From positions 1 through 41,315 of the forward strand of contig MIYU01000022.1 of assembly GCA_001875425.1 (NCBI GenBank): a DNA stretch of 41,315 nt, given 5' to 3'. Below, one piece after another: positions 32,432-40,830 of this stretch; the stretch's first letter is position 1, and every line of letters begins with the position of its first letter. The notes below the pieces were generated by a model, which was given only the letters and a program-made list of their open reading frames with translations, searched no databases and was not told the origin of the DNA. Source of the DNA: Marine Group III euryarchaeote CG-Bathy1 (GTDB lineage: Archaea; Thermoplasmatota; Poseidoniia; MGIII; CG-Epi1). A program made the translations under genes and the position numbers.

Positions 32432-32950
32432 TCAATCTTTTGTAACTTTCTTTTTCATCAGTTTAGATCGTTCTTTCGCTGTATACCCTGTTATTCCTTC
32501 TAAAAATTGATTGTTTGCCCTAATTGCAACTGCAGCCTCTTTCATATCTGTACTCATTTCCATTTCGTGCTCTACTTCAATCATCCCCTTGTCTAGCATT
32601 TTTACAGATAAACGGCTTAACAATCCGTAACTCGTATGGTACCAACCATCTTTTTCTGTTACAGGGCCCATTTTATCAAGCAGTGCAACGCCCAAAACTT
32701 CTTCAAGCTTACCAAAAAATTCATTCCTATTTGGGGGATATTTCCCACTCTTTTCTATCTTAGTAATATATTTTTCCTCAATCCCTGATGCTTTAGCAAG
32801 TTTTCCTCGTCCCAATCCCTTTTCTTCACGGGAACTTTTAATTACATTTTCATAATCCTTTCCAGGTATTCTAATATTCTCTATAACTTCTTTAATTCCA
32901 CCATCTTTTAGATTCTTTAGATGCGTTCTCTTTACTTTGTAGATGCTCAT
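32432..32950 (-). CDS. MBF1-like helix-turn-helix regulator lacking a zinc ribbon
   Basis: A 172-residue protein. The helix-turn-helix lies at about 37-75: VIKSSREEKGLGRGKLAKAS, then KYITKIEKSGKYPP, with KLEEVLGV following. It resembles the conserved C-terminal half of archaeal multiprotein bridging factor 1. Archaeal MBF1 normally begins with a four-cysteine zinc ribbon; here no cysteine is present in the whole N-terminal part, so the ribbon has been lost or replaced by a basic segment. The C-terminal 70 residues are an unknown domain. It opens an operon with an AK6-like kinase and a phospholipid synthase, so it may respond to translation or growth state. Gap to SRP54 upstream is 45 bases. 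Confidence 0.8.
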   Translation of the reverse strand: MSIYKVKRTHLKNLKDGGIKEVIENIRIPGKDYENVIKSSREEKGLGRGKLAKASGIEEKYITKIEKSGKYPPNRNEFFGKLEEVLGVALLDKMGPVTEKDGWYHTSYGLLSRLSVKMLDKGMIEVEHEMEMSTDMKEAAVAIRANNQFLEGITGYTAKERSKLMKKKVTKD

Positions 32951-32995
32951 AGTCTCACACTATATTGAAGGAGGGGGATTTTGAATGTTTTTTAC

Positions 32996-34333
32996 TCATT
33001 GTAATTTCATATCTCCACTTTCAAACTGTCTCATTAATTTCTGCTGCATCCTCCTATTTCCACTCATTGAACCCATCATTTTCTTCATTTGATTGTAATA
33101 TTTTAACAGAGATTTGATTTCTAATGGTTCCACCCCCGAACCTTTAGATATTCTCTCTATTCTAGATTTTTTTATCTCTTTTGGATTTTCTAATTCATAA
33201 TTCGTCATTGAATTCATCATAACTTTGTAAGTCTCTAATTTCTTTTGAGTTTCTTCTATATTTGTGCCCTTTGTCATACTAGACATCCCTGGTATCATTT
33301 CCATTACTTTCCCAAGTGGACCCATTTTTGTTATCGCTTCCATCTGTTCTTTCAAATCTATTAAATTAAATTTACCAGACATCATCCTTTTCGCAGTATC
33401 TTCTGCTTTGTCCGATTCTATCACTTCTTCTGCTCTTTCTAATAATGATTGTAAATCTCCCATTCCTAAAAGCCGACCAATGAATCTATCCGCATCTAAT
33501 ACTTCTAGGTCATTCGGACCTTCTCCAGTCCCAACTAACATTATCGGTGCATCAGTTACGGCTACTGCAGATATCGCACCACCACCTTTTGCAGTTCCAT
33601 CTAGTTTTGTAAGTATCACCCCAGTAACTCCTACTGCTTCGTGAAATGCAGATGCCTGGGGTCCTGCTTGTTGTCCTACAGCTGCATCCAAAACTAACAT
33701 CGTTTCATCCGGTTTAACTACCTTTGAAAGACCCTTCATTTCGGTTATCAAATCGTCATCTAAAGAGTGTCTACCTGCTGTATCTATTATCAGAATTTCC
33801 CGTTCAGCTAGCTCTTCCATACCCTTTTTGACTAACTCAGGTGCGTCTTTAGAATCCTTCTCACCATATACAGGAACATTCAGATTTTCACCCAGCTGTG
33901 ATAATTGTTCGTAAGCTGCTGGACGATGTACATCTGCAGCTATCAAACCCACAGACATCCCCTTTCTTTGAAAATACTTAGCTAGTTTACCACATGTCGT
34001 TGTTTTCCCTTGTCCGTATAATCCAACAAGCATTATTCGCTGTGATTTCAGATTTAAAGCCCTAGGAGTTCCTAACGATTTAACAAGTTCTTGATGCACG
34101 ATTCTTACAACATGTTCTCTTCCTGTCATTCCTGCAGGTGGTTTTTCTTCCAGAGATCTACGTTCTATTTCTTTACTTAATTCTAGGGCCAGTTTTACAT
34201 TTACATCTGCCTGTAACAATGCTCTTTGAATATCTTTTACCAATTCTTTAATTAATTTTGGAGATATGTGCGATGCACCGGCTATTTTACGTAGAGAATT
34301 ACGTAATGCCTCCCCTAAACCTTCTAGAACCAT
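32996..34333 (-). CDS. srp54: Signal recognition particle protein SRP54
   Basis: A 445-residue SRP GTPase that binds signal peptides and SRP RNA and guides proteins to the membrane. The NG domain has G1 GLYGQGKTTT at 104-113, DTAGRHSLDD, TKLDGTAKGGGA and AVGQQ. The methionine-rich M domain starts near 315 and contains MIPGMSSM, SGVEPLEIKSLLKYY and MQQKLMRQ. Typical archaeal SRP54 length. The first G1 residues (GLYGQGKT) differ slightly from the common GLQGSGKT. It lies 36 bases after AlaX and 45 before the MBF1-like gene, all on the minus strand. No SRP RNA or FtsY gene is identified in this window. Confidence 0.97.
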   Translation of the reverse strand: MVLEGLGEALRNSLRKIAGASHISPKLIKELVKDIQRALLQADVNVKLALELSKEIERRSLEEKPPAGMTGREHVVRIVHQELVKSLGTPRALNLKSQRIMLVGLYGQGKTTTCGKLAKYFQRKGMSVGLIAADVHRPAAYEQLSQLGENLNVPVYGEKDSKDAPELVKKGMEELAEREILIIDTAGRHSLDDDLITEMKGLSKVVKPDETMLVLDAAVGQQAGPQASAFHEAVGVTGVILTKLDGTAKGGGAISAVAVTDAPIMLVGTGEGPNDLEVLDADRFIGRLLGMGDLQSLLERAEEVIESDKAEDTAKRMMSGKFNLIDLKEQMEAITKMGPLGKVMEMIPGMSSMTKGTNIEETQKKLETYKVMMNSMTNYELENPKEIKKSRIERISKGSGVEPLEIKSLLKYYNQMKKMMGSMSGNRRMQQKLMRQFESGDMKLQ

Positions 34334-34369
34334 GTTTCTTATCTCTAGACTGGGGAAATAAACCTTATC

Positions 34370-35080
34370 CTATATCAATTCATAGGCTAAACGTTGTTTT
34401 CCTTTGCCTTTATTCTCTCTATTTTTAAATTTCACTTCTCCAATCTCTTTAGTGCTTTTTACATGAGTTCCGGCGCAAGGACAGATATCTAAATTACCGA
34501 TTGTTATAACTCTAAGAGTTTTCACACTTGGAGGTAAAAGATTCATATTCACTCTGACTAATGGATTCTCTTCTAAATCTTCTCTTTCAGCTTCGGTGAT
34601 AGTTATCTGATGATCCCTTTTCATTTCGTTACTGATTTCTGCTTCTAGTTCCGATATTTCAGCATCATTTAGCTGCAATGGATCGAAATCTATTCTCGAT
34701 TTATTATTCCCTATTTGATTGCCAACAGTCCTAGCGCCATGTAAATTATCAACAACTGCAGATACTACATGTTGTGCAGTATGCATTTTCATATGTGCAT
34801 ATCTACGAGTCCAATCAATAGTTCCTTCTACACTTTCACCGACCTCTGGTAGTTCACCTTCTACCATGTGTCTTATTCGATTCTTCTTTCTCACATCATT
34901 AACTTCAACACTGCCATCATCCCACTTCAATTCACCCTTATCGCTCGGCTGTCCGCCGCCTAGTGGATAAAATGCAGTCCGGTCTAATTCTACAATGCCC
35001 GGAAACGTCGCCTCTACTTTTGCTTGAAATTCTCGTAAATAGGTTCCTTCATGCGATTTCATATGCATCTGTTCCGTCAT
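34370..35080 (-). CDS. alaX: Alanyl-tRNA editing protein AlaX
   Basis: A 236-residue stand-alone editing protein that removes serine (or glycine) wrongly loaded on tRNA-Ala. Zinc ligands are H100 and H104 (MHTAQHVV) and the later CPCAGTH with Cys and His. The GGGQPSDKG turn at 41-49 and the glycine-rich start domain mark the longer AlaX-M form. The ATG at 35080 is preferred because it is 26 bases from a TATA-like box at 35097-35109, fitting leaderless transcription; a TTG at 35089 would add three residues. Together with DtdA at 741 this gives two trans-editing factors in the window. It is divergent from the large surface protein and followed by SRP54. Confidence 0.95.
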   Translation of the reverse strand: MTEQMHMKSHEGTYLREFQAKVEATFPGIVELDRTAFYPLGGGQPSDKGELKWDDGSVEVNDVRKKNRIRHMVEGELPEVGESVEGTIDWTRRYAHMKMHTAQHVVSAVVDNLHGARTVGNQIGNNKSRIDFDPLQLNDAEISELEAEISNEMKRDHQITITEAEREDLEENPLVRVNMNLLPPSVKTLRVITIGNLDICPCAGTHVKSTKEIGEVKFKNRENKGKGKQRLAYELI

Positions 35081-35096
35081 AGTTCTCAATGGAATC

Positions 35097-35109
35097 CACT
35101 ATATTTATT
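35097..35109 (-). promoter_or_regulatory. TATA-like box of alaX
   Basis: On the minus strand TTAATAAATATAG is centred about 24-26 bases before the ATG at 35080. This decides between the ATG and the TTG three codons upstream, because the TTG would be too close to the box. Confidence 0.55.
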
Positions 35110-35152
35110 AATTTTTTTTATTTATTATTCGAAACATCTCTTTGAAAATTGG

Positions 35153-35160
35153 TTTTATAT
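35153..35160 (+). promoter_or_regulatory. TATA-like box of the 1781-residue surface protein
   Basis: TTTTATAT lies about 42 bases before the ATG at 35198. It predicts a leader of about 16 bases that contains AAGGGTG, a fair ribosome binding site, 8 bases before the start codon. Confidence 0.5.
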
Positions 35161-35197
35161 TGCCCCTCAAGTAACCAAAAGCTCAAGGGTGCTTAAT

Positions 35198-38100
35198 ATG
35201 TTGAACATACGCGCAAAATCGTTTGCCTTAGTGTTGGTACTGCTTTTCAATTTAGCAGCTACCGCTGAAACCGTAACAGAATTCCAGCAAGATGGCATTG
35301 CAAAGGAAGAAGTTACATTGGTTTTTGAGGAATCTGACTCTGATGATTCCGTAAGTTTGGAATACCCAAACGTCGAAGTTTTGGATGCTAGTTTCAAAAT
35401 CAGAGGAACTCCTGATGATGAAGGTAATTATCCAAATGATATCAAAGTTACTGCAGGAAATAGTAAACTTTGGTCTTACGGATCCAACGTTGGTGCAGGT
35501 TATGGCGCCCTAGGTCAACAGACTACCTTCAGTGGTGGAGAAAGCTCAATTTCTTTGAATTTCGATGACGACTTTGCAGGAAGTTTTGACGTATTACTTC
35601 CAGCCGATATCTGTGGAAGTATGGTTTCAACCGATGGCTGTTCTATTACTGGCGCGAGTGTAGACATCACCGGTATTTCCTCACCACCTGATAATTTTGA
35701 AGATGCTATTCACGCATCTGAAGATAGTAATGGTGGCTCAGTTTCAGGTCACGATCGAAATGATGACATGACTAGCGGTAGTAACTTTGCAATAGACGAT
35801 TCAGGCAATATACATGCTATTTGGCTAGATAATGGAGATTTGAACTCCGAAGATAATTTTGCACAAGATGTCTTTTACAGTAATTGGGACGGTAATGACT
35901 GGAGCGATATCGTACAACTCTCAAGTGCTGCTGATGATGATTATATTGACACTACCCCACAAATAGCAGTTTCCGGACAGAGCATTTACGCTCTATGGGG
36001 TGCAGGGGTCTTAGATTCTGCAGGAGAATTAGATTTTCAAATACATTTCACTTCATCACTCGGTGGAGATAGTTGGTCTACTCCTGTCGACATCAAAGAT
36101 GATGATGATGGCGGATATCTTATGCCTGCTATGGCCGTTCAGACATTTTCTACTGGTACAGATGTCCACGTAACTTGGCGAGGTATCGATAGTGATACGA
36201 ACCTAAGTAAAATCATGTATCGCATTTCGAATGACGGTGGTGTGAACTGGAATAATCCTACTGTCGTTTCCGAGGCTGAAAATGCCGATGCTTACAAGGT
36301 ATTACCAGACATAGTAGCTACTAGTGACGAAGTCCATATTGTTTGGGTAGATAATTCAACAACAATCGCTGGAGACACTACGGACGGTTCTGGTGATACA
36401 GTCTGGACCTCTTGTTCCAATGATTGTGAAGGCGAAGGATGGAGTACGCCAGTTTTAGTTTCAACCGGTTCAGATGGTGATACAGATATTCCTATGATAA
36501 CGATAGATGATGATGGAGGATTACATGCAGTATGGACTGAATTTTCCGAATCTACTATAGATGTAGTTTATCACTACTGCGAATCTCAAAACGGTTGCAG
36601 TACTACTTCAGGAGGCGATGAAGATGTTCTCGCAACTTCAACTGCCGATATGACTCCAGTATGGCCAAGTATAGTTTGGGATGGTGACGATAATCTATAC
36701 GTGGCATGGAGTGAACTCGGTGACGATACAGACAGTATTGTACTCAGCACAGGTACTATCTCCAGTTTAGGAGGTTCTACTACTATCAGTTTCAGTACCT
36801 CTTCAACGGTTGATGATGGTACCGAAAGTCGCGGTCGACGTGATGTCGTTTTAGATATTGATAATCAGGATTTCATCTGGGCAGGTTGGATGGATCGAGA
36901 ACAGAAAGAGACCAATGAAGATTGGGTATGGACTGGAACCGATCAAGATTATTATTTCAAACGCAGCAGTCAACCTTCACAGGCTTGGGATGGTAGTTCA
37001 TGGGATGAAGGCTTACCGTTAGTTTCTGATAATTTTTATCACGGTGAATCCAGTTCCGTATCTGTAGCTTCAGATTCAGAATACACTTACATGGTTTACT
37101 ACGATAGTGGCGATTTGATGGGTCCTTCTTCTGAAGGAAACGGCAATGATGCACATTTAGATGATGGTGATATTTTATTCGCTAGATCTTCAAACGGTGA
37201 AGATTGGGAAGATTTTCAAACAGTTTCAAACCGTGATATGGATGGTTCCGTTTACTTAGTTGATGCATTTGGCGACTCTATGGTTCCAACTATTGCAGCT
37301 AGTGGTAATGGCTACGTCTATGCAGCTTGGATGGAGATGGGTAGAGATACAACTGCAGATGGTTCTTATTATGTAGCAAAAATTCTTACGAAATATTCAG
37401 ATAATTATGGAGCCCCAGATAGTTGGAGTGATGTTGTCGAACTAGATACTGCACCAGACTCAAGTCTCGGTTGCTGTGTAGACAATGTTAAGGTTTCAAT
37501 CTCCAATGATATGGTTCATTGGGTATGGAGATATATCAATGCAGGAACTTATGATTCAGAAATTCGATACACTTCTTCATCTCTAGGAGGTACAATCGCC
37601 GGTTATGATGTTATAGCAGATCGTTCAATGGATGTTACTACAATGACTGGAACTATTCTCTGGTCTACGATTCTTGATACAGATAATTCAAACACTCTTG
37701 CAGGATGGTTAGAGGTAATTGTAGATGCTGGATTTATTGACAGCGGCACTACACAACTCATTATATCTGAAGATGGTGATGGTTGGTCAGGTGTAAAAGA
37801 AGTTCCACATAATACTCCTAGCAGTAGCGGTGATACTTTCCACATTTACACACCACCTATCGCTACCTTAGATGGTCAAAATATCAATGTTCTTCAGGTC
37901 GAAGTTCATGAAAGTGATTACACGTATGAACTTTACTACAGATCTTCTTCTAATTTAGGCGATCGCTGGGATTCAGTATTGGCCGTTAGTGGAGGTTTAG
38001 ATGGAGATTATATCCACAATCCTTACATGATTGTTTCGAATGGTGCAACTTTTGCTACGTTCAACTATTATGATTGGGCTGCAGGGTCATTCTCTGAATA

Positions 38101-40543
38101 TTATTACATATACACAACCGACGGCTCTGATTGGAGCGACCCTCTATTGGTTTCCGATTCAAGTACTCTCGCAGAGATATCTTTTGCAGGTTTAACTTAT
38201 TCTGAAAATCTAGTAGTCGCTTGGGCAGAAATCGTAGAAGAGGAAGACGGCACACTTCATTTCAATGTGATGTCTCGTTTAGCTGATGGGTCTGGATATC
38301 CAAATGATCCAAGACTACGTGTGGGTGGTATCGAAGTTTGGGAATATTTCGGCGAATATAGCGAAACCCAAACACTCGAAGGTATTGATTTCGAACAGGC
38401 TTTAGAGCAGGCGATTATGGAAGGTACTGCAGTAGAAGATGAATATGGAACTCCATTGGTTCTCGTAAGTTTCGATGTCGACGTTTCTCAAATGGGTGGC
38501 AGTTTACTCTTTTCAAACCTAAAGATTACATATGAAGCAGAATTAACTGTAAATAACAGTTTATCGGATAAATTAAACTCTCAAAATTCTGAAGACGATC
38601 CGGCAAACGTCCCTCTAGTTTTCCAAGCACGTAGTGGAATATTAGTCGTAAACGGTTTAGAGATTGAAACTGTCGATGCAGATTTGAAATTCTCACATGT
38701 AGAATTGGACACATACCCTCTCTATGAAGCGAACGATTTGGGTATCTCTGTTACGATAGAAAACTCAGAAACCGGAGACGCTTCTACTAATGTTCAGGTA
38801 TGGTATGAAGAGAATGATGCTGTAATCTCAATTACTGAGAAGAATATTACAGTTCCAGCCAGAGATTCAGATGGCAATCCAGGTGAATCAACTTTCACCG
38901 TTTATTGGTCCGATATGCCAGAAGGGGAATTCGATTTAATTATAGAGATTGGAGATTCATCTCCAACTGATATCAGTGCCGATACTGGCAACTGTATGGA
39001 TGAAGATGCCGAAGCTTTAGCAGATTCCGATAACAATGAAGTAACTGCTGAGGATGGGTGTGATATGATCAAGATACCTGTTGAAATTCTAAAGAGTTAT
39101 CCTATCTTTGAAGTCGACGAATTCGGCCTCGATGGGGTGGCTATCGAAGGTGAAAATGTAGACGTAGAGGTAGATGTAATTAATATCGGTACTCGAAATG
39201 CAAATGTAGATGTCTGCGTTTATGAAAACTCAGGCGGCAACGGTGATTCAGTATTAGATAACTGCGAAGATAAATCGATTCCAAGAGATGCAGATTACGA
39301 AGATGAAGATTCTTGGACAGTTAATCCAAACGTAGAAAGCCTATGGTTACGCATTGTAGATAGTGAGAATGGTACTGTTTATCTCAATCAACCTCTCGAT
39401 ATTGTTGTGAAATATTTACCCGATTTCGAAGTGATTAATGTAGTTTGGACTGATTTGTTTAATAATGACGTAATGACTACATACGTTACCGATGGTACTT
39501 CTGTCAATGGACAAGTATTTATTCAGAATACGGGCTCATTCGATGTTATTACAGATTTCGAAGTAATGCTCTGCTATCCAGCAGGAGCGGACGGCAAGGA
39601 TGATTGTGATGGATTCATCTATCCAGATGGTTCAACATTCTTCTCTAATCAGGAGATAGATAGTGGAGAAACTATAACTTTGGATATAGATTTCGATATA
39701 GATTCTAACGGTAGAGAGAATACAGACTGGTCTATGTTATTGATAGCTAAGAATATAGATCGTCAAAATGATGAACATTGTGGACTAAGTCCACAGGATG
39801 ATCAGGAATGCAGTAGTGTAGTCAGTGGCGTCGGTGAAGTAATCGATACCAGTTACATCATAGAGGTTGCAGGACCTCCTGATGTACGTATTACCAATGT
39901 ACAAGTGAGTGATGACAATCCAGGAGCAGGCGATACGATTCAATTCACCGTTGAACTTTCAAATTCAGCCGGTGATTCTGGTGCTTCCGGAGATATAGGT
40001 CTATATCTTGAAGGGTCCTTCTCTTCAATAGGTAACGGCACCTTCGAGATAGAACGTTACGATTCTTCTGAAATTTATACAGTAGAATGGGCAGTTCCTA
40101 TGAGTTACAAAGGAGCGTACAATTTCGAAGTCAGATTGGAAAATATTTATCCAGAAGAGGGAGATTTCTCTGGAGGAGATAATTCCGGTTCAGTTTCTAT
40201 CGACGTAACTGCATTAGTTATACCAGATGAAGGTGGTAGTTTAGACATAACACTCATCGCTGCTGCAGGTGTCGGTTTACTCGCATTAGGTTTAGTGGGG
40301 GCATTCGTCATGTCTAGAAGAGGCAAGGGTGGAGATGACTTCGTAGACGACCTTCAACAACCAGCACCTCCTATGATGGACGATATAGCACCACCAAGTA
40401 GTCCTGCCTTCACTCCTGAAGCAGCTGCTGGAGTAACTGTGGCTTGTCCAACATGTCAAACACAACTAAAAATTACAGATCCTACAAGGCCTATAACGGT
40501 AGCATGTCCAGGCTGTCAAACGCAATTAAGATTAGATTCGTAG
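35198..40543 (+). CDS. Giant anchored surface protein: propeller-like repeats, CARDB-like domains, cytoplasmic zinc ribbon
   Basis: A 1781-residue protein from the ATG at 35198; the frame is open upstream to 35051, but the signal peptide (AKSFALVLVLLFNLAATA) begins right after this ATG. Residues about 180-1080 hold many repeats of the type (V/I)(H/Y)A-x-W followed by Asp-rich loops (HAIWLDN, IYALWGAG, VHVTWRG, VHIVWVDN, YVYAAWME), like BNR/sialidase beta propellers. Four CARDB-like domains follow (about 1180-1670). A membrane helix (about 1684-1705) leads to a Pro-rich tail and a cytoplasmic zinc ribbon with C1750, C1753, C1770 and C1773. Probably a cell-surface carbohydrate- or protein-binding protein that could report inward. 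No sialidase active site was recognised. Confidence 0.88.
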   Translation: MLNIRAKSFALVLVLLFNLAATAETVTEFQQDGIAKEEVTLVFEESDSDDSVSLEYPNVEVLDASFKIRGTPDDEGNYPNDIKVTAGNSKLWSYGSNVGAGYGALGQQTTFSGGESSISLNFDDDFAGSFDVLLPADICGSMVSTDGCSITGASVDITGISSPPDNFEDAIHASEDSNGGSVSGHDRNDDMTSGSNFAIDDSGNIHAIWLDNGDLNSEDNFAQDVFYSNWDGNDWSDIVQLSSAADDDYIDTTPQIAVSGQSIYALWGAGVLDSAGELDFQIHFTSSLGGDSWSTPVDIKDDDDGGYLMPAMAVQTFSTGTDVHVTWRGIDSDTNLSKIMYRISNDGGVNWNNPTVVSEAENADAYKVLPDIVATSDEVHIVWVDNSTTIAGDTTDGSGDTVWTSCSNDCEGEGWSTPVLVSTGSDGDTDIPMITIDDDGGLHAVWTEFSESTIDVVYHYCESQNGCSTTSGGDEDVLATSTADMTPVWPSIVWDGDDNLYVAWSELGDDTDSIVLSTGTISSLGGSTTISFSTSSTVDDGTESRGRRDVVLDIDNQDFIWAGWMDREQKETNEDWVWTGTDQDYYFKRSSQPSQAWDGSSWDEGLPLVSDNFYHGESSSVSVASDSEYTYMVYYDSGDLMGPSSEGNGNDAHLDDGDILFARSSNGEDWEDFQTVSNRDMDGSVYLVDAFGDSMVPTIAASGNGYVYAAWMEMGRDTTADGSYYVAKILTKYSDNYGAPDSWSDVVELDTAPDSSLGCCVDNVKVSISNDMVHWVWRYINAGTYDSEIRYTSSSLGGTIAGYDVIADRSMDVTTMTGTILWSTILDTDNSNTLAGWLEVIVDAGFIDSGTTQLIISEDGDGWSGVKEVPHNTPSSSGDTFHIYTPPIATLDGQNINVLQVEVHESDYTYELYYRSSSNLGDRWDSVLAVSGGLDGDYIHNPYMIVSNGATFATFNYYDWAAGSFSEYYYIYTTDGSDWSDPLLVSDSSTLAEISFAGLTYSENLVVAWAEIVEEEDGTLHFNVMSRLADGSGYPNDPRLRVGGIEVWEYFGEYSETQTLEGIDFEQALEQAIMEGTAVEDEYGTPLVLVSFDVDVSQMGGSLLFSNLKITYEAELTVNNSLSDKLNSQNSEDDPANVPLVFQARSGILVVNGLEIETVDADLKFSHVELDTYPLYEANDLGISVTIENSETGDASTNVQVWYEENDAVISITEKNITVPARDSDGNPGESTFTVYWSDMPEGEFDLIIEIGDSSPTDISADTGNCMDEDAEALADSDNNEVTAEDGCDMIKIPVEILKSYPIFEVDEFGLDGVAIEGENVDVEVDVINIGTRNANVDVCVYENSGGNGDSVLDNCEDKSIPRDADYEDEDSWTVNPNVESLWLRIVDSENGTVYLNQPLDIVVKYLPDFEVINVVWTDLFNNDVMTTYVTDGTSVNGQVFIQNTGSFDVITDFEVMLCYPAGADGKDDCDGFIYPDGSTFFSNQEIDSGETITLDIDFDIDSNGRENTDWSMLLIAKNIDRQNDEHCGLSPQDDQECSSVVSGVGEVIDTSYIIEVAGPPDVRITNVQVSDDNPGAGDTIQFTVELSNSAGDSGASGDIGLYLEGSFSSIGNGTFEIERYDSSEIYTVEWAVPMSYKGAYNFEVRLENIYPEEGDFSGGDNSGSVSIDVTALVIPDEGGSLDITLIAAAGVGLLALGLVGAFVMSRRGKGGDDFVDDLQQPAPPMMDDIAPPSSPAFTPEAAAGVTVACPTCQTQLKITDPTRPITVACPGCQTQLRLDS

Positions 40544-40774
40544 ATTAAACATCTATCTTATATACACCACCCGAAAATGGAGGACGTTCTTTGGTCTATG
40601 GATTGAAGGACTTGGGTGTCTATCAAACACCCTTCCGGCAGCAATTTTCGGCCCGTCTCTGATATGATGATGAGACCATTCCATTGTTGCCAACAGTATG
40701 GAGATGGGATGAACTTTAGTGCTTCCATCTGACGTTTGCAAAATATACTTGGTGAAATCAGTGCAGTTCTTTCC

Positions 40775-40793
40775 CAAACTAATAATTAGTTTG
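40775..40793. promoter_or_regulatory. Palindrome upstream of the rRNA TATA box (operator-like site 1)
   Basis: CAAACTAATAATTAGTTTG is a perfect inverted repeat with a one-base centre. Its core is ACTAA-TAA-TTAGT. It ends two bases before the TATA-like box at 40796-40803, where the BRE or an activator site would lie. Confidence 0.6.
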
Positions 40794-40795
40794 AG

Positions 40796-40803
40796 TTTAT
40801 ATT
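40796..40803 (+). promoter_or_regulatory. TATA-like box next to 16S rRNA
   Basis: TTTATATT is centred about 31 bases before the 16S 5' end at about 40831. A start 25 bases downstream would fall almost at the mature 5' end. It is therefore either the rRNA promoter with practically no leader or a secondary promoter, with others upstream (40557-40565, 40739-40747). Confidence 0.5.
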
Positions 40804-40808
40804 CCCAT

Positions 40809-40825
40809 ACACTAAAACTTAGTGT
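40809..40825. promoter_or_regulatory. Palindrome downstream of the rRNA TATA box (operator-like site 2)
   Basis: ACACTAA-AAC-TTAGTGT is a perfect inverted repeat with a three-base centre. Its core ACTAA-AAC-TTAGT has the same arms as site 1. The centres of the two sites are 33 bases apart, about three helical turns. Confidence 0.6.
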
Positions 40826-40830
40826 GCTAA

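Larger units (their letters stand above)
40544..40830. other. Non-coding spacer before 16S rRNA, rich in hairpins
   Basis: This 287-base gap has no convincing protein gene. A TATA-like CTTATATAC is at 40557-40565. Three hairpins follow: CCGAAAAT at 40571-40578 pairs with 40644-40651 and encloses GGGTGT/ACACCC (40614-40619, 40627-40632); GTCTC/GAGAC lies at 40655-40676; a 13-pair stem with a bulged G spans 40676-40707. Then comes a long palindrome, the promoter and a second palindrome. It may be a structured rRNA leader or a small RNA gene; I could not match it to SRP RNA, RNase P RNA or a tRNA. Confidence 0.55.

Noticed and set aside
35051-35197. 49-residue N-terminal extension of the giant surface protein
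   Set aside because: It would overlap the alaX promoter and start, and it would put a normal signal peptide in the middle of the chain. ATG 35198 has a ribosome binding site and a TATA-like box.
35700-38450. Active sialidase in the giant surface protein
   Set aside because: The repeated W-containing motifs look like propeller blades, but I could not find the catalytic Arg triad, Tyr/Glu pair or true Asp boxes (SxDxGxxW) in a convincing order.
40661-40734. Possible C/D-box guide RNA (ATGATGA followed by CTGA)
   Set aside because: A box C-like and a distant CTGA are present, but internal D' and C' boxes and a terminal stem do not line up. ATGATGA is common in AT-rich DNA and here lies in the loop of a hairpin.
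40553-40777. 74-codon minus-strand open frame starting with TTG, with a TATA-like sequence 25 bases upstream
   Set aside because: Composition does not look like a protein (many His, Pro and Arg, no clear secondary structure), and it lies over the hairpins of the 16S spacer. The upstream TATA is part of the symmetrical rRNA promoter region.
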